A DNA stretch of 64,000 bases from Schistosoma haematobium (taxonomy: Eukaryota > Platyhelminthes > Trematoda > Strigeidida > Schistosomatidae): NCBI RefSeq assembly GCF_000699445.3, contig NC_067201.1, positions 22,572,533 through 22,636,532 on the forward strand, read 5' to 3'. A model generated the notes under the pieces. It was not told the origin of the DNA. It made no database searches and saw only the letters and a list, made by a program, of their open reading frames with translations. Numbering within the stretch: position 1 is the stretch's first letter; each line of letters opens with the position of its first letter. The translations under genes were made by a program, and so were the position numbers. Shown here one piece after another: positions 1 to 10,799 of this stretch.

Positions 1-600
1 CGATTTCAGAAAATCTTATTTATTACGCTGAATTAGGAAGTCTTGGGTGTAGATCCTTAACCTGAAGGGATGAATTCATCCACGCTCCCAAATCCTCTGG
101 TATGGCCGAGAGTGGAGAGAGTCAGCTCTCCCTCACGAAATGCTCTCACATGGCCACGTGCATACAACCACTGTCACGCAAGACGTATTCACTGCCTCGC
201 AGCTTGGGTGTCATCTACGAAATTGAGAGGACGAAAAGCAAATGTATGGTGCTTTAGCTGAGTTAATAGATATGGAAGATTTACCTAGGGGAGTTGAGAA
301 ATCCTGATTCCAAACCAGTGGTGTATATTGGCTACAGGATCCTGAGGAAATAAGTGGTAGATGAACCAATCATTGATCACTGGCTACCATGGAAACGCAC
401 CTCCTGACGTTGCTCCACTGCCATGTGGATTAGACCTTTAGATCAAAGACTTCGGGTGTGGCCCTTTAAGGGAACCACCTGCTGCGGTTCGGGCATCCAC
501 GCAGTATCCCAGCCCTAACACAAATCAAGTGGCTTATGTCGTGCATTTCTATTTGATGCCCTCTTGTACACACGTTTATGTATTTAAATAATCACAAATA
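1..600 (+). repeat. Family C retroelement tail
   Basis: Broken reading frames (for instance LRGRKANVW near 220-245) recur on the minus strand at 42160-42540 and on the plus strand at 56560-56955; all end in a stretch like tttatgtatttaaataa. The shared terminal sequence with 3400-3535 suggests that this is the 3' tail of a non-LTR element related to family B. Decayed by stops. Confidence 0.7.
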
Positions 601-2480
601 ATAATATTTTATGAGCGGACTAAATAAACAATGCTACTTGGAATATTGTATGTATTTCATTCATCTACACTACTTCAGAACGTTAATACAGTTCAACTTT
701 AAAATCACTACCCATAAATCCACAATTTCTAATCTAAACATTTAACCTTATCAGAGAACAATGTAAGGAATCTTGAAGATCTCATTGAGTTGTGTAAGGC
801 TGAGATTAAACTAATCATTTCTAGCTGTATCAATGAGTTTTAAAGTGGTTATTCTTTCTGATTTCAGACAGGTTAATCTGTAAAAACTTTTATCAAATCA
901 ATAAATATGCGACCTCAATCTTCAATTTATAACAATAATGTCAAATAAAAAAGTCGTTTTATGTTTGACTAAAAAATGAATGAAAATTAATCAAAATTGT
1001 TCTAAACACATCTTTATACTTTTACTCTCTTCAATAAACACGATGTATTGTTGATTACTGTGAATGCTTTCAACAATTCAAAATAGAAGCAAAGATGCCA
1101 CAACTGTGAACTGAAAGTGAACGACTAAGATCAAGTGTATGATATGATATAATACCATCCATACCTTGCATAACATTCCTTATCTAATCACTACTTACTC
1201 CGTGGTCTCGAGATACACTGGCAATGCTTCAAAGATACCTTCGATCGAATACTAGTGATCTATGAATTTCCTCTATTCTTACTTTCTGTGTTTCACACTC
1301 AAAAAATATGACGGAGCGAACTGCTGAGGACGGATATCTCGCCCGCGCCATTAGTGACGCTAGTTGGCGAGAGCCGATATTTCGTTAGATGCTGGACCAT
1401 TAGGACTAATGAGACTCTCAGGATAATTAAAATGGTTGAGGTATTCAAATAATGTATTCCTTATCTTTAATTAACGTGCTTACTCAAGCTAATTTTGAAC
1501 TAACAATTGTGGGGACAAAACCATATCCCAAACATACTTGCAATGCTGCTTAAGGTGGTCAAAATATTCTTCATTCTGGCAGTGTATTGACCAAACAGAA
1601 ATATTTTATCTGCTTTTTCTAAGTCAACTAGTGAATATCCGGGTAGATGACCAAGCTTTAAGAAGTCAGACAATGAAAGTGTTATCTATTAAGGTATGTA
1701 TATGACAAAGTAAAATAAAAATGGGGAAAGCGGACAAACCTTGAAGTAACCAGTTTCAATGATAGTTCGCCAACAGCTTAGAATTGACCATTATTGTTCG
1801 AGTAGAGAGCCTATGCAAGGTTAATGTACTTCCTTAATACTCCTTTCAGTGACAGCCGATATCACAGAACCTCAAGATTAGCACAGCCGAACCCACCGTG
1901 ATGATCAAGGAATACAACTATACTCAGACGTTAATAAGTATGCATATTTTCCAGGACCTACGGATATGTGAATATTTGGTCCATACATCTACGGTCAAGT
2001 TTAAAACGAGCCTTATTTTGTCACGTTCGCTCTTTACAGCTTAATTTAGACGTCCGATATACACATAAACATTTACACTCATAATCCGATAATACTCTGT
2101 TCATAGCTCGACGTTTACAACATTCAATTCCGTTTCAGGTGAATATTCATCAACAATTAAGTGTAAGCTAAAATCAAATGAACTCTGTCTGAAACTCTTC
2201 CAGAATTCCTGTCAGTTTCACACCTCAGATAAAAGAGAGTTAGGGATGGTGTTTTAGTCACAACATTCTATAAAAAAAGAACCTTGGTAGAAACAAATCA
2301 TTTAAACTATTTAAACTAAATAATAGAAAATAAAACATAATTAAACTCACTTTGTTCTTTCAATTGTTTAATAAAACATGATAAACATTCATAGATAAAT
2401 ATATACTGATCCTTTTGAAAATAAAAGAGAAAAGAGATCATGATTACTTTGTTTGTTTTTTTCTTTGAGATAACAACGCA
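601..2480. other. Unassigned AT-rich sequence (RPTP intron or 3' flank)
   Basis: No exon of the phosphatase could be recognised here. A stretch near 1290-1420 resembles 51880-52010 (shared pieces such as gacggatatct and taatgagact), hinting at another old repeat. Otherwise nothing identifiable. Confidence 0.5.
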
Positions 2481-2600
2481 CTGAAGATAATGGTGGACGG
2501 TGGCGCTCTATTTCGTGGATTGCTTGAAGTAAGACATTAACACCGTTGAAAAACCACCTGCTTCGGTTTCAGCACCCGGGCAGTAACACAGCCCATACAC
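2480..2600 (+). repeat. SINE-A head fragment plus family C fragment
   Basis: gatggtggacggtggcgct and the following tttcgtggattg match the head of the long SINE-A copy at 49640-49690. At 2548 it passes directly into accacctgcttcggtttc, a family C piece also seen at 477-510. Confidence 0.6.
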
Positions 2601-2904
2601 AAGTAAAATGAAGATATTTACTGGAAATACTACTCACTCTTAGACTGACGGTAAAACAATTCACATTATTATTTTTTTACCACGTCGCTTACTCACTCTT
2701 TTTTATTCCCACTTTGTGTATCCTTATTTTTCAACTTATACAACAGCTCTTCCATAGTGGAAACTCTGTTCTATCTAAACGATGTGGAGTCACTGACTGG
2801 TCAAAATTGAATGCTACCACCGGATACAAATACTGAAAGTTTTTCTGAAATCGCGTGCACCATTCAAACTGTCTACCTTCAACGTCCACACACTTATGCG
2901 GATC

Positions 2905-3535
2905 AGACAACGGCTAAGGCTGGCTATGTCTTTAGAAAGCCTTAATATCGATGTTTGTTGTCTATCCAAGACACGTATTTAAGACTCTGGTGAAGTACTA
3001 TAAATTCGCTCTCCATCTGTCGCTTCAAAAGGCTTGTTTTACGTGCGTTTATCCGGGGACCCTGTGGCATCTTCGTCTGGTCATACTGGAGGCAGCACGT
3101 AATCAGTTGGTATTTAGTGTCCGTAGGTACAGTATGTGCTTTGCACCTTCGAGGTGCAAAGTACTTCTACAAGAATTCTAATCATGTACTCACGCTGGGT
3201 GGTGAGCAGATAGAAGTAGTCAAAACGTTATCAGATATGGCTCAGAATAGAAGCCAGTGGCGTTCCTGCTGTAACCTTCTATTACTTCATAAAAAGTGGT
3301 TGTAACTTCCTCATCTGAAAGAATTCTTCTGATTGTACCTCTCTGTTTCTTCCATTATTATTATTATTACTACTACACTACCACACACTGATCTGTGGTC
3401 GTTATTGTTTTTTTTCCTATATGCACCCTACCTTCTTTTTCTCTTCGAATTCTCATTGTTTTATGTGGCGCATATATATTTGGTTCCCCCTTTGTACCAA
3501 TATTTATGTGTTCAAACAAATAAATAGATCAATAA
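2905..3535 (+). mobile_element. Family B non-LTR retrotransposon, internally deleted copy
   Basis: The start encodes SLNIDVCC, the early endonuclease part of this schistosome element. At about 3110 it jumps to FAPSRCKVLLQ, from the reverse transcriptase region, then to [15 protein letters not shown] near the C-terminus, and ends in the element's 3' tail (VAHIYLVPPLYQYLCVQ in frame, 3460-3527). Most of the coding region is therefore missing, and frameshifts separate the parts. Family assignment is from memory of schistosome retroelement proteins. Confidence 0.75.
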
Positions 3536-3544
3536 ATAAAACCG

Positions 3545-3725
3545 TTGAATGACGACTCAGTGGTCTAGTGGATAAGTGCTCGCGCGCGAGACCGATAGAA
3601 CCCAAGTTCAAATCCCGTGAGGCGAGATCGTGGATGCGCACTGCTGAGTAGTCCCATACTAGGATGGAACGGCCGTTCAGTGCTTCCAGGTTCTCCATGA
3701 TGGTCTAGTTTCAGTTGAATCATCA
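3545..3725 (+). repeat. SINE-A (tRNA-derived), near-complete
   Basis: Contains a pol III box A-like cagtggtctagtgg and a box B-like aagttcaaatccc about 45 bases apart, then the common SINE body (gtggatgcgcactgctga, gtgcttccaggttctccatg). It ends about 30 bases from the splice donor of RPTP exon 21. Confidence 0.85.
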
Positions 3726-3755
3726 CTTCAACTACTGAAAATACAATGGACTTAC

Positions 3756-3955
3756 CATCGTTTGTACCATATGACTACGTTTAGATCGTAGCCATAAAAC
3801 AGTATTGAATATATTTAAAGATTGTGTATTATTATAATTTCGTCGATGAAATAAGAAACGTTTTGTACGTTTTTCATTGTCGATGGATATATTTAAAGAG
3901 TTTTTATGAAGAAGATTTTCGTGTATAGTTGAATGATGATCTTCCATGGATTCAT
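3756..3955 (-). CDS. RPTP exon 21: end of second insertion and RxxMVQT motif
   Basis: Residues 1652-1718. The first 48 residues continue the insert (His/Asn-rich, with a basic run [13 protein letters not shown]), then [19 protein letters not shown] restores the family line V-D-I-F-x-x-V-x-x-L-R-x-x-R-x-x-M-V-Q-T. The Q-loop glutamine should be at the start of the next exon, which lies to the left of the window or was missed. Acceptor attcaaatcaag, donor GTAAGT. A SINE ends about 30 bases past the donor. Confidence 0.9.
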
Positions 3956-6900
3956 CTTGATTTGAATGAAGATTTGAAAGAAAGAAAAAAAACACAAATG
4001 AGTAAAGATAATTGTATGAACACAGTTAACTCATAATGGAGACCAGTATAATATGAAAATATAGGTGGAGATATTAATGAAGAAGATGTTTTCGGTGTTG
4101 TTGAATACTTCGAAGTAGATAGTTTTGATAGAGGAAATTTTATTATTGATCTACACTTAATCATTGGTGTCTACATCATGTAGAAAGTTCTTAGTTATTA
4201 CACACAATGTGCTATCAATGATCTCAATGCCTATAGATAACTAATAATATGAATGTGACTGGGAAGAGACAAACAAATTCTACATTGGGTGGTTTTGAAG
4301 TATATCAAATCCTTTTCACAGGCTTAGGATTCCGATTAATCAACAATCAAAATATCCATTGTCACAGATTCAATCTGTTAATTCTTAGGTAAAAGGTCAC
4401 CAAACTGTCCGGTAACATGTCAACCGAATAAAGTAATCAGTGAAAACACATGAAGAGAACAAAAACATGGTGAGGATAACTGACTTATCGTTCAATGCAA
4501 AACCACACAGTGGTTTAGTTAAATGTAAGCATCATTCACACATTTTCTTTGAATTATTTCTTACACATTTCATAGGTTCTTTATTCTTATTGTTATCTAG
4601 ATTGCTTTTAGTTTTATTCTCTCTTCTGTTCATTTCAGTTTTCTGAATGTTCCATTCACATGGCTCCCAACTTCCAATTGGTGCTACATACAACTCATAA
4701 CTGTCAAGATAAATAGCATACACCACATATAGACAGATGGAGACAATGAAATCAACAAAATCAACCAGTCACAAACAATAACATCAGAATGAACTGCTTT
4801 AATACATGTGACACAACGTAAACTATCATTTCAAAGTGAAGTCGATGTTGATGTTTTTGTTTAGAATGACAATGCTTTGATGAATAGTCCTTAAATAAAT
4901 GTGGCTAGAAGTGGGATCCAGTATGCATGGGTCTAATTCTTCACGACCCTCGTTCAATTCAATTTACTTGCATATTTGTGTTCATATTCACAATAAAGTT
5001 AAAATCATCAGCATATCGCTCAAAATATCAATGTAGAGTATTCATTTAACACCTGTTAAGTTCAACTCATTTTCATTTTCAACGCCTGTTACTCACAATT
5101 GAGCATAGGCCACTGAACAGCATTCTCCAACCCGCTCTGTCCTGGACCTTCCGTTCTAGTTCCATCCAATTTCTGTTCATTCTCCTCATATATGTCTCCA
5201 TTTCTTGGCGTAATGTGGTGTTTGATCTTTCTCTTCTCCTCTGACCTTGAGGATTCCAGGTGGAGGCTTGCCTTGTGACGCAGTTGGATGCTTTCCTCAA
5301 TGTGTGTTCTATCACCTATTAAGTGATATAACTTCAAATTGTTCGTGTGTTTTTGGCAGGGTTGTTTTCTATGGGATAGTGTTGCTGACCCCATACCCAA
5401 CCCCCATCGCTTACTCAGGTTTTGGATCGACAGTTACCCTAGAAGAGCTATGGGTAAAAATAAGAAAAAGACGTTGGAGGTGGATAGGACATACATTCCG
5501 AAAATCATGAAACTAAATCGCAAGGCAAGTGCCAACTTAGAATCCTGAAGGGAAAAGGAGAACAGGAAGACCAAGGAACATATTGCATCGGAAATTGGAA
5601 GCATACATCAGAAGAATGAATCAAAACTGGAAATAACTAGGATCAGGACAGAGCTCGATGAAGAATGCTTATGGGTAGCCTATGCTCCTCCACGAGGGCT
5701 AATAAACGTAACTAAATAGTATATAAAATATTAAATTATTAAACTGTTGTATAGATCGTTACTTACTTTGTTTATTACTTGACAAATTCTCATTTCTATT
5801 ATTGAGTTTTATTGATATTGATGATAATGATGATGATGCTGATGATGATTCTTCATTGAAATCACCTATTTCACCTTCATCAACTCCACTATCTTCTTTA
5901 TTTAAATTAACATAAATTGGTTCATTGATTTGATTAATTTTATGTAGAAAAATTTGTAAATTTGGTTGTAAATAATATCGAACTTGTTGACATAATTGAT
6001 CTAAACAAATAAATGTACCAGTTCTTCCAACACCAGCACTAAATCAAAAGAGAACAAAATTGATTGAAATGGAGTTAAAACAAAACAAAACAAATCTATC
6101 AGTTTTATAGTTGATCGATCAATAAATAGGATCAAGTCTTCCTTAATGTTGATTACATTCAAGTCGGAATGAGAATACTAGTCTAGGTGAGTTGACATCA
6201 TGTGATTAGATGGTAGTTGGAGGTAGTCAACAGGAAATCCTGGATCCAGGTTTCGTGCTACTTGGCACTCGTCAGCAAGGTGTAACTGTAAACTTGAGGG
6301 GACTGTTGCACCCTGACGGATTCGATCCCGTGTCACTCAGATTCACAGTCAGAGACATTACCACTATGCTATCCTGGGCTGCGACCGACCTCCTGTAATC
6401 ACAATTGATTGATCACTGGGTGCTGATCAATGTTATGTATGTCAAGTCCTTAAAGCAGATCGGATGCTTTCGACCAAGTTGCACCAGTTCCCCCAAGATT
6501 ACAGGTACACCTTGCTGACGAGTGCCAAGTAGCACGAAACAAGGGTCCAGGGTTTCCCGTTGACTACCTCCAACCACCATCTAATCTCAACATAGTGCAC
6601 GCAATGTGGAGGCAACTAGACTAGTGGCCACATTGAAACTTGGTCAATATGATTCGATCTGAACTAAGAAGGACTTGACACATATGACATTGATCATCAC
6701 CCAGTGATCAATCAATTGTAATGACATCATATGGTCTGACTGTGAAGTTGTGCGACACAAAAATGAACCCATTAGGGAGTATCAAACTCTTTGGAAGGTA
6801 GCAAATAATAAGAAACTTAGGTCCAGCGTTTTATGTTTGTACAATTCAACCACCATCTTCAAAGACGAACGATTTATTGAGATTTTTATAGCTGAAAATT

Positions 6901-9720
6901 ATTGTGGAAATCATTAGATTTAAGGTTTTATATCACTGACTGACTTTTGCTGAACAACTATTAAAAATCAAGAAGTTCTGGACAGTTGTTTCAATCCGAA
7001 TACCTAGTGAGATATTGTGATCAATGAGATTCAAACATGTGGAGTGTGAAGCAAAAGTTATCAATGATAATGGAAGACATCAGCTCACTGGTACGAAGGT
7101 TAAGTGTTCGTTCAAAGGTCAGAATGACTTGTACACGATACATCGCGAGGTCCTGGATGGTCAATGCTATGGAATCCCATGCTAAGACGAAACAGATATC
7201 CGGTACCTGGTGGGTTTTAACAGTGGTATTATCAACGGTAGTACATGATGTGAAATGTCAACGTATTTAGATTATTTTAGGATTTGACGTGATGGTTGGC
7301 CTGAACAAACTATCATCATATATATAAATCTACTAACAATAAAAAAACACAGTAATTGCCTACCAATATTTGTTCAAAGTACACAGAAGGACAATAAGGA
7401 AAATATACCATCCTTTTAAATGATAGCTCTTGAGTTTCTCAGTAATTCACTATATGATGCGCTACAGCAGCATGTTCATCACAGAAGATAAGTTTCTTGA
7501 TGCTTACTTACTTATTCCTGTTACTCCTCGTGAAGAAGCATAGGCCGATCACCAGCACTCTCCATCGAAATCTGTTGTGATCCATCCTTTACAGTTGTTT
7601 CCAGTTTCAATTCATTCTGATTATAAATCCCGGTGCAATCTGTTCCTTGATCTTCCTTTTTTAGTATTACCTTCAAGATTCGGAGTTAAGGCTCGCCTTG
7701 TGATGCATTTTGATAATTTCCTTAAAGTGTGTCCGATCCACTTCCACCATCGTTTCCTAATTTCCTCTTCATCGGGAAGCTAGTTTTATCTCTCTCATAG
7801 TAGGCTCTTGATGATGCCATCCGGTCAATGGACATTGAGTTTCTTACGTAGACAATTGTTTAGAAATATTTTTACGTATTTGATGACATCTGAAGTAGTT
7901 CTCCAAGTTTCAGCTCCATACAGTAGAATTGTTTTGATGTTCTTATTGAAGATTGTGACTTTGATATTGATCGAGAGATAGTTGTTTTAAGTCGTTTATA
8001 TTCTTCAACTGTAGGAACACCGCCCTTGCTTTACCAGTCCTAGATGACTGAACTGAAATCCATCCGTGAAAATCATTCTCATTATGTTCAGTAGTCATCC
8101 AACAAATAAACGAAAAATGAAATGCTTAAAAATGCTAGATGTAATTACCTGCAATGTACAAGAACTGGTGAATTATTCATTGAAAGACGTCTTTCAGTCC
8201 AATAAGCATAAAGTAAACGAAGAAAATCTTCTTTTGATGGTGTTGAAAAGTCGGGCCAATTAAGCATATGCAATTGAACAATATTTCGATATTGTTCATT
8301 GTTTAATGTTTTCTATTTTTTTAAAACAATGTTAAAATACACAGCAATATGGCTGATAAACTTGAACAAAGTTAGACCAACAGATGGGATCATGAGTCAG
8401 TTGAAGCTAGACCACCATGGAAAACCTGGAGGCACTGGATGGCGGTTTCGTCCCATCATGGAACTCCTAGGCAGTGCCTACCTACGACCCCGCCTCGCAG
8501 GGTCCGAACCCAGGGCCTATCACTAAGCCGGTATCCAACGGTGTTAATGTCTAACTCCACAAAATTGAGCGACACATTAAATCAATAAATTTCATCGAAT
8601 GAGAACGCGAAAAAGCAGAGAAAAGTAGAATGTTTCAAAAGTGTTTTGTGGTAGGATGTTTAGTTCAATATGGACTTCCTGGACTATTATGTCAGTCAGC
8701 TAAAACATTGGATCAGGTACATATATACATCGGTTCAAGTTGCCATACCACATTAGCACAACAAGATGAACACCGAATTCATGGAAGTAGTTACTTCAAT
8801 AGATTTAATTCGGAGAAAGAATGATACAAAGTGATTTTGATCTCACGGTTTAAGGAAAGACAAGGAGTGTATACACCTACACCATTGTGATCGATTCTGA
8901 GACATGCCACTCAGAGTCTCCAACCATTAGTCACGATAGTCACACGAACACCAACCAAGTAGTCATTAACCAACAACATGGCTCAGACCAGAAGTCATTA
9001 CTTTATGGAATGCGCATTCCACCTCGCGAGATCCGAACCCAGGACCTATTTTCTCTCGCGCGCGAGCGCCTAACCTCTAGACCATTGAGCTGGCACTTAG
9101 TGCTTCCAGGTTTCCCATGGTGGTCTAGCTTCAGTTGACTCATGATCTCATCTATTGAAATTACTATAATATCCACAAAAACCCCTTCTTATATTACAGT
9201 AATTTTATATAATATTATATGTTTTGAGCTGGCCAAAAAGATGCTCCGCTCGGCTCAGTTTTTCATGGTAGTTGTCACTTGTCAATAAGTTATACTTGTA
9301 ATCCTGAAGGAACTGATGTTTGTTGAAGAATTCTAACCCACGTTACCCAGTTTCCGAATTTTATATTTTACCGTTGAGTAAAACGAGCCACAGTAGATAT
9401 CATGTAGAACTGAGATAATTAAACTCAACTGACCGATGAGTAATAACAAATATTGTAATTATCTAGTTTTTAGTAGTGACTGAATGACTGATTAGGTTAT
9501 ACAATATGGTCACTTGTCTAAGTAATTGTATGCATTATGCTTAAATCTTACATAGTTGAATGTATGTTTCGCGCTAGTTGACACTTGTCATAGAGGGCAT
9601 ACCTGAAATACCGAAGGAGATGATGCCTACAATGGGATTAGAACCTTACTTACTTACTTAATTACGCCTGTTACTCATCGTGTAGGAGCATATGCCGCCC
9701 ACCAGCATTCTCCATCCTAG

Positions 9721-9759
<39 letters not shown>

Positions 9760-10743
9760 TTGAAGATGAGGTGGAAAAAATCATAATTACATATTTTTTG
9801 ATTGAGATCATGAACTGATTGATGTGAGACCACCATTGAAAACCTGGAAGTACTGGACAACCGTTTCGTCCTATCGTAGGACTTCTCAGTAGTGTGTGTC
9901 CACGATCCCGCCTCGAGAGACTCAAACTCAGGGCCTTCAGTCTCGCGCGAAATCGCGCAACCGTCTTACATTGTACCAAGGTAGATATTTGTGTCTACCC
10001 GACAAGGATTAGCTCCACTGATCACGGCTCATACTCATAAATACATAATTAACAGATTCAATGTAATTAAACCAGAAATGTCAACTTACACAATCGTACA
10101 GTTTAAAACTACGTCTAATATATATTGAATAATTTGTTTTTGACAAAAGATGAATTTTAAACCGTCCAAATTGAACTATACGTTTTGAATTAGCTTGAAG
10201 ATATTTATTGGAATATAATTCTGAGGTGTCATCATCATTATCACTATCTGTCGGCCAATAGACAGAACATTTTTCTTTACCATTTTCCATTGATCTATTG
10301 TATAGTTTTAGTGAAAAAGGAAAGTAGAGCTGAAGTAATCGTTGTGTTAATCCATTTTTATATTTTTTGCTTAAATGTTCCCCTTGTTATTTAGGACTGC
10401 AATTGATCAGTCCCTTATTGGTATATGTGTATCACGTACAAATTGCCTCATCATTACCCTTAGTCATAAGCATTATAAACAAGGATGAATGGTAGCTAGC
10501 AGTGGGATCCAAGATGCGAGTTTCGTCCTACTCTTGAACTCGTCAACTAGATGGATCTGCATCCCAGAGTTCAAGTCCATTCCGTGTACATTCAGTTGAC
10601 GAGTTTCAATACGAATGAGATGAGCGTCCTGAATTCCACTGCTAGCCGCCATTCATCTTTGCCTATAAACGTTGTATCGTTTTACCTCTGTATGTAGATT
10701 TTGATAGTACTTAGTTAAACGATAGGTTTGATTAAAGGGAATA

Positions 10744-10799
<56 letters not shown>

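Noticed and set aside
3553..3625. tRNA gene
   Set aside because: Box A- and B-like sequences are present, but no cloverleaf can be folded with confidence and many diverged copies share the same SINE body; these are SINE heads.
7037..7270. 77-codon plus-strand frame as a small gene
   Set aside because: No homology, no splice or start context, located in an intron of the opposite-strand gene.
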